50,570 nt of DNA, taken from NCBI GenBank assembly GCA_946413985.1, contig CAMKMS010000006.1, positions 1 through 50,570 of the forward strand, in the 5' to 3' direction. Positions 18,779 through 30,344 of this stretch are shown here, in pieces. Under the pieces are notes generated by a model. That model worked only from the letters and a program-made list of their open reading frames with translations, was not told the DNA's origin and did not search any database. Position numbers and translations under genes: made by a program. The DNA comes from an uncultured Mycoplasmatota bacterium. GTDB taxonomy: Bacteria > Bacillota_I > Bacilli_A > RF39 > UBA660. Within the stretch, counting starts at the first letter, position 1; each line of letters opens with the position of its first letter.

Positions 18779-20347
18779 TTACATTAATTGCATAGCAGCT
18801 GTTAAAATTACAATATTTACTAGGGCAAGTATAACAAGTAATTTTAATACCCACTTAATCCATGTAGTATATTCTACTTTGGCAAGTCTTAATCCACCCA
18901 TTATTGCACCACATGTTGGTGTAAATAAGTTAACAAATCCATTTGCAGCAACCATACCCATTATAGTAGCTTCTACTGAATATCCTATTTCATGAGCTAA
19001 AGGTCCCATAATTGGTGTAGATAAAGATGCTAAACCACTTGATGATGGTACTAATACTGATAATATAACATGTAGTATGTAATTTAGTGGAGCAAATATT
19101 ATTGCTGGTGTATTTCTTAATGCTTCAGCTGCATTAAAGATAATATAATTATCTAAATGAGTCTCAGTCATTAATACAGATGCACCTCTAGCAATAGCAA
19201 TTACTAAAATAACTCCTACCATATCATCAGCGCCATCAATAAATGAATCAACAAATTCATGTTCTCCTGTTCTATTAATAAATCCTATAACAATTGTCAT
19301 AATTAAGAACCATAATGTTGATTCTTGGAAGTACCAATCGCCTAATGGCAATCCTGTTAATGTACTAAATATTTTTCCTTTTTCAAATAAAGTAATATCA
19401 AAACTTCCCCATGGAATAAATCCTATAATCATTATTACAAAAGTTAATAAGAATAACCATAGAGTAACTTTTTGTTTTCCAGTAAGTTGAACATTTTTAG
19501 TTGGTTCAGCTTTAGCTGCATAGTTTTCTTCCATAGCTTCTTGTTCTTGTAATGATAAGAATGTAGAACCTTTTTGTTTAATAACCTTCTTAGCATATTT
19601 TGTAACAAATGATGCACATAATACATAAGAAGTTAACCATAATAATACTCCGATTAGTATTATACTACCTTGATTAACAGCAATTCCTTCTGGTAATGCA
19701 TCAACTGCTGCACCTACAGCAAATGGATTTATAGTTGAACCTAAAACACCAGAACCAGCACCAAGTAATACAGTTGCTGAAGCAACTATTGTATCCATTC
19801 CTGCTACTACCATTGCTGCACTTAATAATGCATAGAAACCAACGGTTTCTTCAAGCATACCATAAGTAGTTCCACCTATAGAAAAGATTAACATTAATAT
19901 CCATATTAATAAGATTTCTTTTCCTTTTAGTTTTCTAATAAGAACTTCTATTCCTGTTTCAAGAGCTCCTGTTTTTGTTACAATTTTTAGGAATGCTCCT
20001 AAGATCAATACGAATAAGCAAATATCAATAGCATCTGCAAAGCCTTTTATTGGAGCTAATAATGTTTGAGATAGTGTAGCTCCATAAACACCACTACCAT
20101 CAACTAATGCAAGTTCTAGACCTTCTTCTATTTCAGTTGCAAATGTTTTACTTAATACTTCACAACTTTCAGCAGCTCCAGTACTTGGATTAACACATTT
20201 TGCTGCTGGTAAAAAATGTGTAAGTATAGCAAGAAAAATTATTAACAGCAAAATAATAGTAAAAGCAGATAAAGCAAGACCTCTTTTCTTAGAATAAGCA
20301 AAGCCTTTTTTCTTTTTCTTTACTGCTTTTGTTTCAGTACCTTCCAT
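18779..20347 (-). CDS. YfcC/DcuC-family transporter, candidate arginine/ornithine antiporter of the ADI operon
   Basis: 522 aa multi-TM; GGTTYGMLEETVGFYALL, LVPSSSGLASLSTPIM; sits in the arc cluster. Confidence 0.75.
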   Translation of the reverse strand: MEGTETKAVKKKKKGFAYSKKRGLALSAFTIILLLIIFLAILTHFLPAAKCVNPSTGAAESCEVLSKTFATEIEEGLELALVDGSGVYGATLSQTLLAPIKGFADAIDICLFVLILGAFLKIVTKTGALETGIEVLIRKLKGKEILLIWILMLIFSIGGTTYGMLEETVGFYALLSAAMVVAGMDTIVASATVLLGAGSGVLGSTINPFAVGAAVDALPEGIAVNQGSIILIGVLLWLTSYVLCASFVTKYAKKVIKQKGSTFLSLQEQEAMEENYAAKAEPTKNVQLTGKQKVTLWLFLLTFVIMIIGFIPWGSFDITLFEKGKIFSTLTGLPLGDWYFQESTLWFLIMTIVIGFINRTGEHEFVDSFIDGADDMVGVILVIAIARGASVLMTETHLDNYIIFNAAEALRNTPAIIFAPLNYILHVILSVLVPSSSGLASLSTPIMGPLAHEIGYSVEATIMGMVAANGFVNLFTPTCGAIMGGLRLAKVEYTTWIKWVLKLLVILALVNIVILTAAMQLM

Positions 20348-20352
20348 TTTTG

Positions 20353-21282
20353 TTATTTACCTCCTTCTATGGTCGTACCAGTTTTACTTTCTATTGCAAA
20401 CTTAGCTTTTGCCAAAGATGTAATAATAGCTTTCTTGCCCTTAGAATGCTCTACAAAAAATTTACATGCTTCAATTTTAGGAAGCATACTTCCCTCAGCA
20501 AACTCCTTGTTTTCAATATACTTATCTATTTCTGATAAACTAACTTTACCTAATTTTTTTTCATTAGGTTTTCTGTAGTTTATAGACACTTTTTCTACAG
20601 TAGTTAATATTAATAGAATATCTGCTTTTAATTCTTTAGCAAGTAGCGAACTTGTTCTATCTTTATCAATTACAGCATCTACTCCTTTATAACCTTTCTT
20701 AGTTTTAACTACTGGAATACCACCACCACCACAAGTGATAACAATATTTTTTTCCTCTACCATTTTTTCAATGATAGATAATTCACATATATTAATTGGA
20801 ATTGGTGAAGGTACTACCCTTCTATAACCTCTTCCGGCATCTTCTTTATATACTCCTACTCCAGATGCTTGCAATTCCATTGCCTCTTTTTTTGTATAAA
20901 AATTTCCAATAGGTTTAGTTGGATTTTTAAAAGCAGGATCATTTTTATCAACTTCAACTTGAGAAACAATAGTAGCAACTCTTCTTCTCATATGTCTTTT
21001 TATAAATTCTGCTTGCATAGCTTGTTGTAAATGATATCCAATATATCCTTGACTCATAGCTCCACATTCTGCAAAAGGAAATTCATCATCTCCCTTATTA
21101 GTAGCAGCCATTGATTTATATATCATTCCAACTTGTGGACCATTTCCATGAGTAATTATTATTTCGTTACCCATAGCTACTAAATCAACTAATCTAGCAG
21201 CAGTTTTTTTTACAGTTGCCAATTGCTCTTTTGCATTACTTCCTAATGCATTTCCACCTAAAGCAACAACTATTCTACTCAT
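20353..21282 (-). CDS. arcC: carbamate kinase
   Basis: [41 protein letters not shown]. Confidence 0.95.
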   Translation of the reverse strand: MSRIVVALGGNALGSNAKEQLATVKKTAARLVDLVAMGNEIIITHGNGPQVGMIYKSMAATNKGDDEFPFAECGAMSQGYIGYHLQQAMQAEFIKRHMRRRVATIVSQVEVDKNDPAFKNPTKPIGNFYTKKEAMELQASGVGVYKEDAGRGYRRVVPSPIPINICELSIIEKMVEEKNIVITCGGGGIPVVKTKKGYKGVDAVIDKDRTSSLLAKELKADILLILTTVEKVSINYRKPNEKKLGKVSLSEIDKYIENKEFAEGSMLPKIEACKFFVEHSKGKKAIITSLAKAKFAIESKTGTTIEGGK

Positions 21283-22271
21283 TTTTTCAATGTCTCCAAC
21301 ATTACAGCTTTAATAGTATGTAATCTATTTTCAGCTTCTTCAAATACTCTTGAATGAGATGATTCAAATACTTCATCTGAAACTTCCATTTCTTTAAGAC
21401 CATATTTTTCAAATATTTCTTTTCCAATAGAAGTACCTGTATTATGAAATGATGGTAAGCAATGTAAGAATATTGCTCTATCGCTAGCATTATCTAACAC
21501 TTTTTTATTTACTTGATATGGAAGTAATAAATCTATTCTTTCTTTCCATAATTCCATTGGTTCTCCCATAGATACCCAAACATCAGTATATAAAACATCT
21601 ACATTCTTAGTAGCTTTCATTATATCTGTTTCTAATCTAATAGATCCACCTGTTTCTTTACATATTTCCTTGCAAGTTTCTACAAGTTTTTCTTCTGGAA
21701 ATAATTCTTTAGGAGCTGCACATACAAAGTTCATTCCTAATTTAGAACATACTACCATAAGTGAATTTCCAACATTATTTCTAGCATCTCCACAGAAACA
21801 TAATGTAATTCCTTTCAATGAACCAAATTCTTCTTCAACAGTCATTACATCTGCTAACATTTGTGTTGGATGGAATTCGTTTGTTAAACCATTCCATACT
21901 GGAACACTGGAATATTTAGCTAAGTCTTCTACTATAGTTTGATCAAATCCTCTATATTCGATTCCATCATACATCCTACATAATACTCTTGCTGTATCAG
22001 CAATAGTTTCTTTTTTACCTAATTGTGAACCAGTAGGTCCAATATATGTAGCATGCATACCTAAATCAGTAGCTCCTGCTTCAAAAGAACATCTAGTTCT
22101 TGTAGAATCTTTTTCAAATATTAATGCAACTTGTTTTCCTTTTAAATAATTATGAGGTGTTCCTTCATGTTTAGATTTTTTTAATCCTCTTGCAACTTTT
22201 AATAAATGACGTATTTCTTCTGGAGTGAAATCTAATAATTTTAAAAAATCTCTTCCTCTTAAATCTACCAT
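21279..22271 (-). CDS. arcB: ornithine carbamoyltransferase
   Basis: [26 protein letters not shown] overlap with arcC. Confidence 0.95.
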   Translation of the reverse strand: MVDLRGRDFLKLLDFTPEEIRHLLKVARGLKKSKHEGTPHNYLKGKQVALIFEKDSTRTRCSFEAGATDLGMHATYIGPTGSQLGKKETIADTARVLCRMYDGIEYRGFDQTIVEDLAKYSSVPVWNGLTNEFHPTQMLADVMTVEEEFGSLKGITLCFCGDARNNVGNSLMVVCSKLGMNFVCAAPKELFPEEKLVETCKEICKETGGSIRLETDIMKATKNVDVLYTDVWVSMGEPMELWKERIDLLLPYQVNKKVLDNASDRAIFLHCLPSFHNTGTSIGKEIFEKYGLKEMEVSDEVFESSHSRVFEEAENRLHTIKAVMLETLKK

Positions 22272-23512
22272 TCTACATCCTCCCTAACAAGTGGCATACT
22301 CATACATCTAGGTCCACCACGTCCACGTGATAATTCAGCACCATGTATTTCTATTACTTTAAGTCCTTCTTTTCTAAGAACATCATTTGTTACATTATTT
22401 CTATCATAAACAATAACTACTCCTGGAGCTATACATAATGTATTAGATCCATCATTCCATTGTTCTCTTTCTGATGCTACTTTATCTCCACCAGCACATG
22501 GAATTAATTTAACTGGATGTTTTAAATATGTTGCTAGTATCTCATCTAAAGGTGCATTTATTTCTTTAACATTTAAATCTTCACTACTATTTACAACATC
22601 ACCTTCAGTAATTTCAAATACTTGAAGTGTACCCATTATTCCAGGATGATATGTAAATGTATATTTATCTATTTGAGTAAATACTGTATCTAAATGCATA
22701 AATGCTCTTGATTCAGGAATACTAAATGCTAAAACTGTATCTATTTTACATTTAGGATCTTTAAAATAATTTTTAGCTAATTGATCAATAGCTTGACAAG
22801 CAGTTCTTTGTGAAATACCTATAGCTAATACATGTTCATTAATATTTAACAAATCTCCACCTTCAGTACTCCAAGGATAACTTCTATTATAATATTTATC
22901 AACATCTTTATAATCTGGGTGATATTTAAATATATATTCAGCATATATACATTCTCTATTTCTAGTTTGAGAATACATATGATGTAAATCAATACCCTCT
23001 CCTACACTAGCAAAATTATCTCTTGTAAAATATAAATTTGGCATTGGTTCTGCTACAAATTTATCTGGAGTATTTACAAAATCTTCTAGTGTATTACTAG
23101 ATTTATTAGATACTTTTGGTATTGAACTTAATTGAATACCTTCCATAGTTTTTAATACTAATTTTTTATTATCTTTAATATCAGTTAAGTATTTATAAAC
23201 TAAGCCTCTATATTTATAAGAATTAATTCCTGCTTCATCCATAAATTGTTCAACAAATTCATCTTTAATCTTTGGATCTAAATTTAACACGTCTGTCATT
23301 AAATCTTCTAAATATACTACTTCTACTCCATTATCTTTTAATGCTTGTGCAAATCCATCATGTTCCTTTATTGCATCAGGCAAATAAGGAATATCATCAA
23401 ATAATAATCTAGATAATGAATCAGGGGTCAAATTTAATAATTCCTTCCCAGGCCTATGTAATAATACTTTCTTTAATTTTCCAATTTCACTTGTTACGTG
23501 AACACCTTTCAT
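22265..23512 (-). CDS. arcA: arginine deiminase
   Basis: [35 protein letters not shown]. Confidence 0.95.
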   Translation of the reverse strand: MKGVHVTSEIGKLKKVLLHRPGKELLNLTPDSLSRLLFDDIPYLPDAIKEHDGFAQALKDNGVEVVYLEDLMTDVLNLDPKIKDEFVEQFMDEAGINSYKYRGLVYKYLTDIKDNKKLVLKTMEGIQLSSIPKVSNKSSNTLEDFVNTPDKFVAEPMPNLYFTRDNFASVGEGIDLHHMYSQTRNRECIYAEYIFKYHPDYKDVDKYYNRSYPWSTEGGDLLNINEHVLAIGISQRTACQAIDQLAKNYFKDPKCKIDTVLAFSIPESRAFMHLDTVFTQIDKYTFTYHPGIMGTLQVFEITEGDVVNSSEDLNVKEINAPLDEILATYLKHPVKLIPCAGGDKVASEREQWNDGSNTLCIAPGVVIVYDRNNVTNDVLRKEGLKVIEIHGAELSRGRGGPRCMSMPLVREDVEW

Positions 23513-23609
23513 TCTTCTCCTCCTATTATCTAATATGATTATAACACAATTTAAAGAAAAATAAACAAGTTAATTTTTTTGTTTATGCATTATAAATTCC
23601 AACAAAGCA

Positions 23610-23640
23610 AAAAAGAGATTTAATTATCTCTTTTCTTTTG
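23610..23640 (-). terminator. Rho-independent terminator-like hairpin
   Basis: AAAAAAGAGATTTAATTATCTCTTTTCTTTT. Confidence 0.55.
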
Positions 23641-23791
23641 ATATATTTAAATTTATCTTTTCTAAATTATTTCTAAAATCTTTACATTAATAATTGTAAA
23701 ACAAATATCATTATAACACAATTGATCAATAATATATTTTTTTATTTATTTCATGGCATTTTAAGTTGAATGATCTCTTTATTTGCAATTA

Positions 23792-25072
23792 TTATTCTCC
23801 AATTCCAATATATTCAAATTTTGATTTATATTTATATTTTTTATATAAAAGATTCCAACAATCAAAGAATAGTTTTATTGATTTATGTTTTTCAAATTGA
23901 TATGTTAAAAATTTTTCATGACCACAAGATAATATTACAACATCAATGTTATCTAGATGTTTTTTCATATCTTCTTCAAATGATTCTTTCCTATCATCTA
24001 CAACATAATCGTAATAAGTAACATTGTATTTCTCTTTTTTTAAAATATCATACAATTTCATTGCTTTAGAACATCTTAAATCATCACTATTAGATTTATA
24101 ACTTATTCCTAGCATTAATAACTTTGGACTCTCTAAGTTTAATTGATTTATTTTATTTTTTAATTTGTTTAAAGCATAATATACCATTCCATCATTTATA
24201 TTTGCTGATTCTTCAAAGAAACTCATATCCATATTGCAGTCTTCTTTAACCGAACTTATTAGATAGTGAATATCTTCTGGAATACAATGCCCACCCGGGC
24301 CTAATCCTGGATAAGTATAATTCATTCCAAATTGTTCAACTTTACTTCTAAGTCCATCAATAACCATATTTACTGATAATCCATATTTATCACATATTTT
24401 AGCAAGTAAATTGGAAGCAGCAATATTTAAATTGCGAAATGAATTTTCCCATACTTTTACTAATTCCGCCTCCTCAATAGAATTCATAGGAATTATTTTT
24501 GCATCTATGATAGATCTGTAGAATTTAATTGTTTCATCCAATCCTTCTTTTGAAGTTGAACCACATATTCTATTGATATTTCCAATCCATAATGTTTTAT
24601 TACCTGAGTCAATTCTTTCAGGACAATATGATAACCTATAATCTTTATCAATTTGTAAATTATTTGATTCTCTTAGTTTATTAATAATATACTTCTTTGT
24701 CATTCCAGGACCAATAGTACTTTCTACACTAATTAGTACCCCTTTTTTAAGATTAGGTGCAAGATTATCAAATACATTTTCTATAAGTGATAAATCAGGC
24801 TCATTTTCGCCCTTTGTTGGTGTTGGAACACAAACTACAATTATGTCAGCATTTTTTAAAATATCATAGTTTTTACATCCTTCTAAATTTAAATTATCTT
24901 TAGATATGTGTATTAATTGTTTAGGCATTTTAAGTTTATTATTAAAGTCATTTATTTTTTTATCATCAACATCTACTCCAATAACTTTATATCCTTTAGA
25001 AGCTGCTAAATATGCAAGTGGTAAACCAACATATCCTAAACCAATTATTCCAACGACCTTTTTACAAGTCAT
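23792..25072 (-). CDS. nucleotide-sugar (UDP-sugar) dehydrogenase
   Basis: GIIGLGYVGLPLA, VCVPTPT, ESTIGPGMT, GPGGHCIPED. Confidence 0.9.
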   Translation of the reverse strand: MTCKKVVGIIGLGYVGLPLAYLAASKGYKVIGVDVDDKKINDFNNKLKMPKQLIHISKDNLNLEGCKNYDILKNADIIVVCVPTPTKGENEPDLSLIENVFDNLAPNLKKGVLISVESTIGPGMTKKYIINKLRESNNLQIDKDYRLSYCPERIDSGNKTLWIGNINRICGSTSKEGLDETIKFYRSIIDAKIIPMNSIEEAELVKVWENSFRNLNIAASNLLAKICDKYGLSVNMVIDGLRSKVEQFGMNYTYPGLGPGGHCIPEDIHYLISSVKEDCNMDMSFFEESANINDGMVYYALNKLKNKINQLNLESPKLLMLGISYKSNSDDLRCSKAMKLYDILKKEKYNVTYYDYVVDDRKESFEEDMKKHLDNIDVVILSCGHEKFLTYQFEKHKSIKLFFDCWNLLYKKYKYKSKFEYIGIGE

Positions 25073-25508
25073 TATTTTTAATCCTTTCATTTAATTCATA
25101 AAGTGCGGTTCTATTACTATCCCATTTTAGCTTTTTAGCTGCGCTTTCATAATCAACAAATTTAAATGATTTATGTTCATTTGATAAAGCTACTTTATCA
25201 GTTTTAGTAAGTTCTACACCAAATGCATATTCTTTTACTACATATGTTTTTGGTCCCCATTCTTTACTTGCAGAAAAGAAGCATGCTGGCACTGTTGCGA
25301 TTGAATCTAATTGAGTAAAACTTTCTTTTTTAATACCAGTTTCTTCCCAAAATTCTCTTTTAGCTGATTCTAATATAGTCTCTCCTTCTTCACCACCACC
25401 TGCTATTGCTTGATAAACATTCATATCTTCCCTTTTAAAGATACCAAATTTTACTTTTTCTTTTTCCTTTCTAAATGGAATTACTAGAACTTGATACTTT
25501 GCTCTCAT
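25062..25508 (-). CDS. NUDIX hydrolase
   Basis: GGGEEGETILESAKREFWEETGI. Confidence 0.88.
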   Translation of the reverse strand: MRAKYQVLVIPFRKEKEKVKFGIFKREDMNVYQAIAGGGEEGETILESAKREFWEETGIKKESFTQLDSIATVPACFFSASKEWGPKTYVVKEYAFGVELTKTDKVALSNEHKSFKFVDYESAAKKLKWDSNRTALYELNERIKNNDL

Positions 25509-27534
25509 ATTTTTCTCCTACCTTTCTTATTAATTTTTTCTCATTTTTAATCAACCATTTTGTTTGCTTATATTTTTCCTTTATAAAATCATAATTATCT
25601 GTATGTATATTATGATCAAGTCCATACAAATCATTCAACTGCATGTATATATATAATTTAATTCCTTCAATATAATCATCATTTGAACCAGATTCAATCA
25701 TGTACTCTGTTATAAAATCTCCAATATTATCTAATCTATTACTTTGATTGAAACCAAATTTCATAGCTCCTCTTACAACATCATAAAAACTATAAAAATA
25801 ACTAATTTCATCCAAATCAATCATGATTTTCTTTTTACCATCATTTAATATATTATCAATATAATAGTCTCCATGTATATATGATTTTTGTAGTTTTTTC
25901 AAATCTAAAATATATTTTTTTAAATTCTTTAATTTTAGTATTAAAACTTTTCTAAATAAAATTGGTAATTTTTTATTCTTTAATAATTCTTTTATCAGAA
26001 CTGTATTTGGCTTTGATACTTCAAATTTACTTATATGTTCTGATTCATTTTTATTTAGACTTTTATGCACTTCATATAAAAATCTTGCATATTCTTCTAT
26101 TGATTCATTTTTATCAACAATATTTATTTTATCAAAAATTACATAGTATCTACCATTATTTTCAATAAAATATTTACCATCTTTTGTTTTTAATAATTTT
26201 GGAGTTAATCCATCATTTATTAAATCAATCGATTTGTCTAAAAATAGTTTTAGTCTTTGTGGATCTGTAAATTCTAATTCTTTTAATACATATCTGTCAT
26301 CAATTATCCATTTATTACATGCATATCCTTTATCTAACGTTTGTATTTTCTTTGAATTTATTGGATATTGTTTTGTTATATTATTTTGTATATAATCTTT
26401 TCTTGCTAAATCACTAATTCTTTTATAACAGCTCATAAATGATGCAGTTATGTATTTATTATCTTTAGTTCTCATATTATAGTGAATAGGTAAATTTATA
26501 ATTCTATTACCCAAATCTAAATCTATATCACCTTGACTACCAACATTATCACTTATATATTTATGTGTTTTATATGTTGGTTCATTAGCTATACATGTTT
26601 GTATTCCATACTTTTCTTCTAATTCTTTTCTTATCATATCTCTATATGTATCATTGAAGTAAACTGGTAATACTATTGTGTAATAAGTATATATTGAATA
26701 AGCATCTTCTTCATATTCAGGCAATCTAAAATCAATTTTATAGTGAGAAAACATATTATTTCTTTCAATAGCAACATTTCTTCTTTGTATATTTAATTTA
26801 TCTATGTTATCTATTTGACTTAGACCAACTGAAGATTGAACTCTAGTCATTCTAAAATTAGAACCCCAATCTTTTTGATGACCAAAGCTTCTAATTGATT
26901 TGATTTTATCATTGAATTCTTTGTTATCAGTAACAATCATTCCACCTTCGCCAAGAGTACAAAAATTCTTTTTTTGTTGAAAACTAAATATACCAATATC
27001 TCCTAAAGTACCACATTTTTTATTCTTATATGATGATCCCAGGCTTCTGGCCACATCTTCAACTATATAGATTTTATGATCAAATTGTTTTAGTTTTTCT
27101 TTTAGTGTTTTTATATCTGTAGGCACTCCATTCATATGTGTAATATAAATTGCTTTAGTTTTAGGTGATACTTTACTAAGTAAATCATCTATATCTATTC
27201 TAAGTGTTTCATCAACTTTACAAAAAACAAGATTCTTGGTTTTTCTAAGTATCGCTAGATGCGTTCCATAAAAGTTTATTGCTGGAACTATTACTTCATC
27301 ATCACTTTGTAGATTTAAACATTCAGTTGCTATATCTAATGCACTATTGCCACTATTAATAGATAAAGCATACTTAGAACCAATATATTCTTTAAATTTT
27401 TCTTCAAATCTTTCTCTTATATCAAAAGATTCTTCTTTTTTCCAATTTGAAATAATATACATTTCTTTAATAACATTTAAATAATCATTTAATGTATATT
27501 TAAAATTTGGAGGTTGTGAAACATATTTTTTCAT
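25471..27534 (-). CDS. DegT/DnrJ/EryC1-type PLP aminotransferase fused to C-terminal aminoglycoside-phosphotransferase-like domain
   Basis: N-terminal GNSALDIATECL, FSFQQKKNFCTLGEGG; C-terminal SYIHGDYYIDNIL and IDLDE. Confidence 0.85.
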   Translation of the reverse strand: MKKYVSQPPNFKYTLNDYLNVIKEMYIISNWKKEESFDIRERFEEKFKEYIGSKYALSINSGNSALDIATECLNLQSDDEVIVPAINFYGTHLAILRKTKNLVFCKVDETLRIDIDDLLSKVSPKTKAIYITHMNGVPTDIKTLKEKLKQFDHKIYIVEDVARSLGSSYKNKKCGTLGDIGIFSFQQKKNFCTLGEGGMIVTDNKEFNDKIKSIRSFGHQKDWGSNFRMTRVQSSVGLSQIDNIDKLNIQRRNVAIERNNMFSHYKIDFRLPEYEEDAYSIYTYYTIVLPVYFNDTYRDMIRKELEEKYGIQTCIANEPTYKTHKYISDNVGSQGDIDLDLGNRIINLPIHYNMRTKDNKYITASFMSCYKRISDLARKDYIQNNITKQYPINSKKIQTLDKGYACNKWIIDDRYVLKELEFTDPQRLKLFLDKSIDLINDGLTPKLLKTKDGKYFIENNGRYYVIFDKINIVDKNESIEEYARFLYEVHKSLNKNESEHISKFEVSKPNTVLIKELLKNKKLPILFRKVLILKLKNLKKYILDLKKLQKSYIHGDYYIDNILNDGKKKIMIDLDEISYFYSFYDVVRGAMKFGFNQSNRLDNIGDFITEYMIESGSNDDYIEGIKLYIYMQLNDLYGLDHNIHTDNYDFIKEKYKQTKWLIKNEKKLIRKVGEKYESKVSSSSNSI

Positions 27535-27538
27535 AATT

Positions 27539-28282
27539 CTATTTCCTTACCTTTATCATTTCTTTAATAAATTGCTGTTCATCATATACTGAATCTACAA
27601 TACATTCTTTTAAACTCATATCTGATAGATATACAATTTCACTTAATTTAGTAGTCTGTGTGATACCACAACCAAATAGTTTGCAAAAATCAGATACAGT
27701 AAATAATAATTTATTGTAAGTATCATTTTTTTCTTGTTGTATTATATCTATACTACCATCCTTTTTAAATTGTTCTCTATATTGATCAAATAATAATAAA
27801 GTTTTTCTTCTTATACCAATTGTTGTTGGAAAACCTACAACATTATTATCTATTAATGCAACTTTATCATTTGAAATAAAGTTACCACCATTCATAACTC
27901 CTTGAATCATATTGTATGTTTTTCCAGCACCTCTATTTCCAACAAATACTCTTGCTCCATTCATATCAACACTAGAAGCATGATAAAAATCACAAGAATA
28001 AGTATACTCTAAAAGTCTAGAATATAGATCTAATATAACTCTTTTAAGAGCAACTACTTTTCTGTTTTTTATACAAACTATATTTTCATTATAAGAGTAA
28101 TCATCACTAAATCTTGTTAGGTCATCTCTTTCTTTATTAGTTATAAAGAACTTTGGACTTAAATCAGTTTCTGACACATATAAATACGGATTCAAATATT
28201 TATTCACTTCTAAAACATTATCTATATCAGATAATATAACAAATGATAAATATTTGTTGTCCGTACATAAATATTTCTTCAT
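27539..28282 (-). CDS. HPr-kinase-like P-loop protein
   Basis: VFVGNRGAGKTYNMIQGVMNGGNFISNDKVALIDNNVVGFPT. Confidence 0.7.
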   Translation of the reverse strand: MKKYLCTDNKYLSFVILSDIDNVLEVNKYLNPYLYVSETDLSPKFFITNKERDDLTRFSDDYSYNENIVCIKNRKVVALKRVILDLYSRLLEYTYSCDFYHASSVDMNGARVFVGNRGAGKTYNMIQGVMNGGNFISNDKVALIDNNVVGFPTTIGIRRKTLLLFDQYREQFKKDGSIDIIQQEKNDTYNKLLFTVSDFCKLFGCGITQTTKLSEIVYLSDMSLKECIVDSVYDEQQFIKEMIKVRK

Positions 28283-29046
28283 TTTAATAATTCCTTTACA
28301 TATTTCTTTTCACATTCAACCCCAATATTATCTTCTTTTCTATGAAAATCACTTCCAAATGTAGGAATTAAATCATTTTTATTAGCTAAGTTTAATAATT
28401 CATCATAACTAAATTTATTATGTTTTAAATTAATTACTTCTAAAGCATTTAATCCATATTTTTTTAGTTCTTGTATAAATCTATCTAGATAATCAATATC
28501 ACTTGTTATACTATCTGGATGTGCAAGTGACACTATTGTATTCTCTCCAATAAATGGAGATAATTCTTCAATTTTTAAATTAACATTTTGGACATGGCAG
28601 ATTGACTTTCTAGATGTATATGTATCAGCCACTTGATCAGGATCATCTCCATATCCATTACTGATTAACCATTTAATAATATCTCTTTTATTTTTAATTT
28701 GTTCTTTATCATTATTAATATGGATTTTATAATAAGTATTTATGTTTTCAAGTAATTGTTTAATCATCATTAATCTTTGTTTATTTAAACTATCAATTTT
28801 TTCTGATAAGAGACTATCATTTATAAAATTATAAAGTAATAAATGAAACTTTGTTTCTTTAAATTCACAATCCAATTCAATTCCTTTAATTATTATCATT
28901 TTATCTGACTCATAGTTATTAATATAATTATGATCAGTAAAAGAAACAATATCTAGCTTTCTGGCAACTGATAATTGTTCTAATTGTTCTAATGATAATT
29001 CACCATCAGAATTAGTAGAATGGATATGTAAATCAATTAAATTCAT
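28279..29046 (-). CDS. PHP-domain phosphoesterase
   Basis: IDLHIHSTNSDGELS, SFTDHN, SLAHPDS, GSDFHRKED. Confidence 0.88.
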   Translation of the reverse strand: MNLIDLHIHSTNSDGELSLEQLEQLSVARKLDIVSFTDHNYINNYESDKMIIIKGIELDCEFKETKFHLLLYNFINDSLLSEKIDSLNKQRLMMIKQLLENINTYYKIHINNDKEQIKNKRDIIKWLISNGYGDDPDQVADTYTSRKSICHVQNVNLKIEELSPFIGENTIVSLAHPDSITSDIDYLDRFIQELKKYGLNALEVINLKHNKFSYDELLNLANKNDLIPTFGSDFHRKEDNIGVECEKKYVKELLK

Positions 29047-30254
29047 TATTTTACCTCAATATTATCAATACATTTCTTTAAATAATCTAATCCTTTTTCT
29101 TTATATACTTCATAAGCTTTTTCAAGAAGTAAATTAGTTCTATTTTTAAATGGATCGCATACTGGTGGGCAAATATTTGGAATATCTTTATCAGCATCAT
29201 AATTCATTATATTTTCCCATACATTTTCAAATGAATTAGTTATTGCTGAATCATAATAAATGCCATTCTTTTTTGGATGATAATTGCATGGGTAAACATT
29301 TCCATCAGCTGAAATATTACCAATTAGATAATGTACAAAACATTTAGTATGCAACCTTTGTTTTGATCTGTCATCTAATACATTATGTATCTCAACTACA
29401 TCGAATTTATCGTCACATAATTCTGCTTTAATTTTATCAATTTGTTTCCTTGATTCAATTCTTTGATCAGTATTCATATTTAATAAAGATGCAATATCTG
29501 TTTTAAATCTTAAATAATGAACACCTATTTTCTTCAACTTTACTGCAAGATCATATAATTGATTGTAGTTAAACTGGTTAATTATATAACCAACATTAAC
29601 TTCAAGCTTTGATTTCTTTTTGTTTTTATATTTTATTAGTTTTTCCATTGTCTCTAATAATTCATCAAATGTTTGAAAATCTTTATTATCACATTTTAGT
29701 TTGGAATATGTAGTAGCATTACCAGCATCCACACTGATAAGTAAATATTTTAGTTTAATTAAAGTATCAAACATATCTTCTTTAATTAAAACTCCATTTG
29801 TAAATATTCCTGTTTTAATTCCAGCATCACATAGTTTATTTAATGCAGATAGTAATGATTTATTAGCTACGAACGGTTCTCCTGTTATACCAGAAAAACT
29901 AACATTCTCAACTTTAAATTCTTTTTCCGTATTTGTTTCGTAGTCATATCCAATTTTCTTATAATTAATGATTGAATCAACTACTTTGTTCATATTATCA
30001 ACATTAAATAGATTGTTTGGTAAAAGTTCATCTTTATTCTTTTTACTTGATACAAATCCTCCAATACACCATTTGCAATTAAGATTGCATACGCTTGAAG
30101 GATGAATTAGAATTTCATAAGGAGGAAGAATATTTCCTTCATATACATTGATAACTCTTGAAAAATGTTTTTTTAAAACATTAATTTCATTGAACATTAA
30201 TGGTATATCTTCTCTAACATACTTTTTTAAATCATCATATTTTTCAATAGCCAT
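29046..30254 (-). CDS. radical SAM protein with SPASM-like C-terminus
   Basis: CNLNCKWC, GITGEPF, C-terminal ADGNVYPCNYHPKK..CPPVCDPF. Confidence 0.88.
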   Translation of the reverse strand: MAIEKYDDLKKYVREDIPLMFNEINVLKKHFSRVINVYEGNILPPYEILIHPSSVCNLNCKWCIGGFVSSKKNKDELLPNNLFNVDNMNKVVDSIINYKKIGYDYETNTEKEFKVENVSFSGITGEPFVANKSLLSALNKLCDAGIKTGIFTNGVLIKEDMFDTLIKLKYLLISVDAGNATTYSKLKCDNKDFQTFDELLETMEKLIKYKNKKKSKLEVNVGYIINQFNYNQLYDLAVKLKKIGVHYLRFKTDIASLLNMNTDQRIESRKQIDKIKAELCDDKFDVVEIHNVLDDRSKQRLHTKCFVHYLIGNISADGNVYPCNYHPKKNGIYYDSAITNSFENVWENIMNYDADKDIPNICPPVCDPFKNRTNLLLEKAYEVYKEKGLDYLKKCIDNIEVK

Positions 30255-30344
30255 TTTTATTCATCTCCCCTGACATACTATCCTTATTAATATTATTATC
30301 ATATAAAAAATTCAAAAAATCAAGCATTACCATCGACTTCATTT

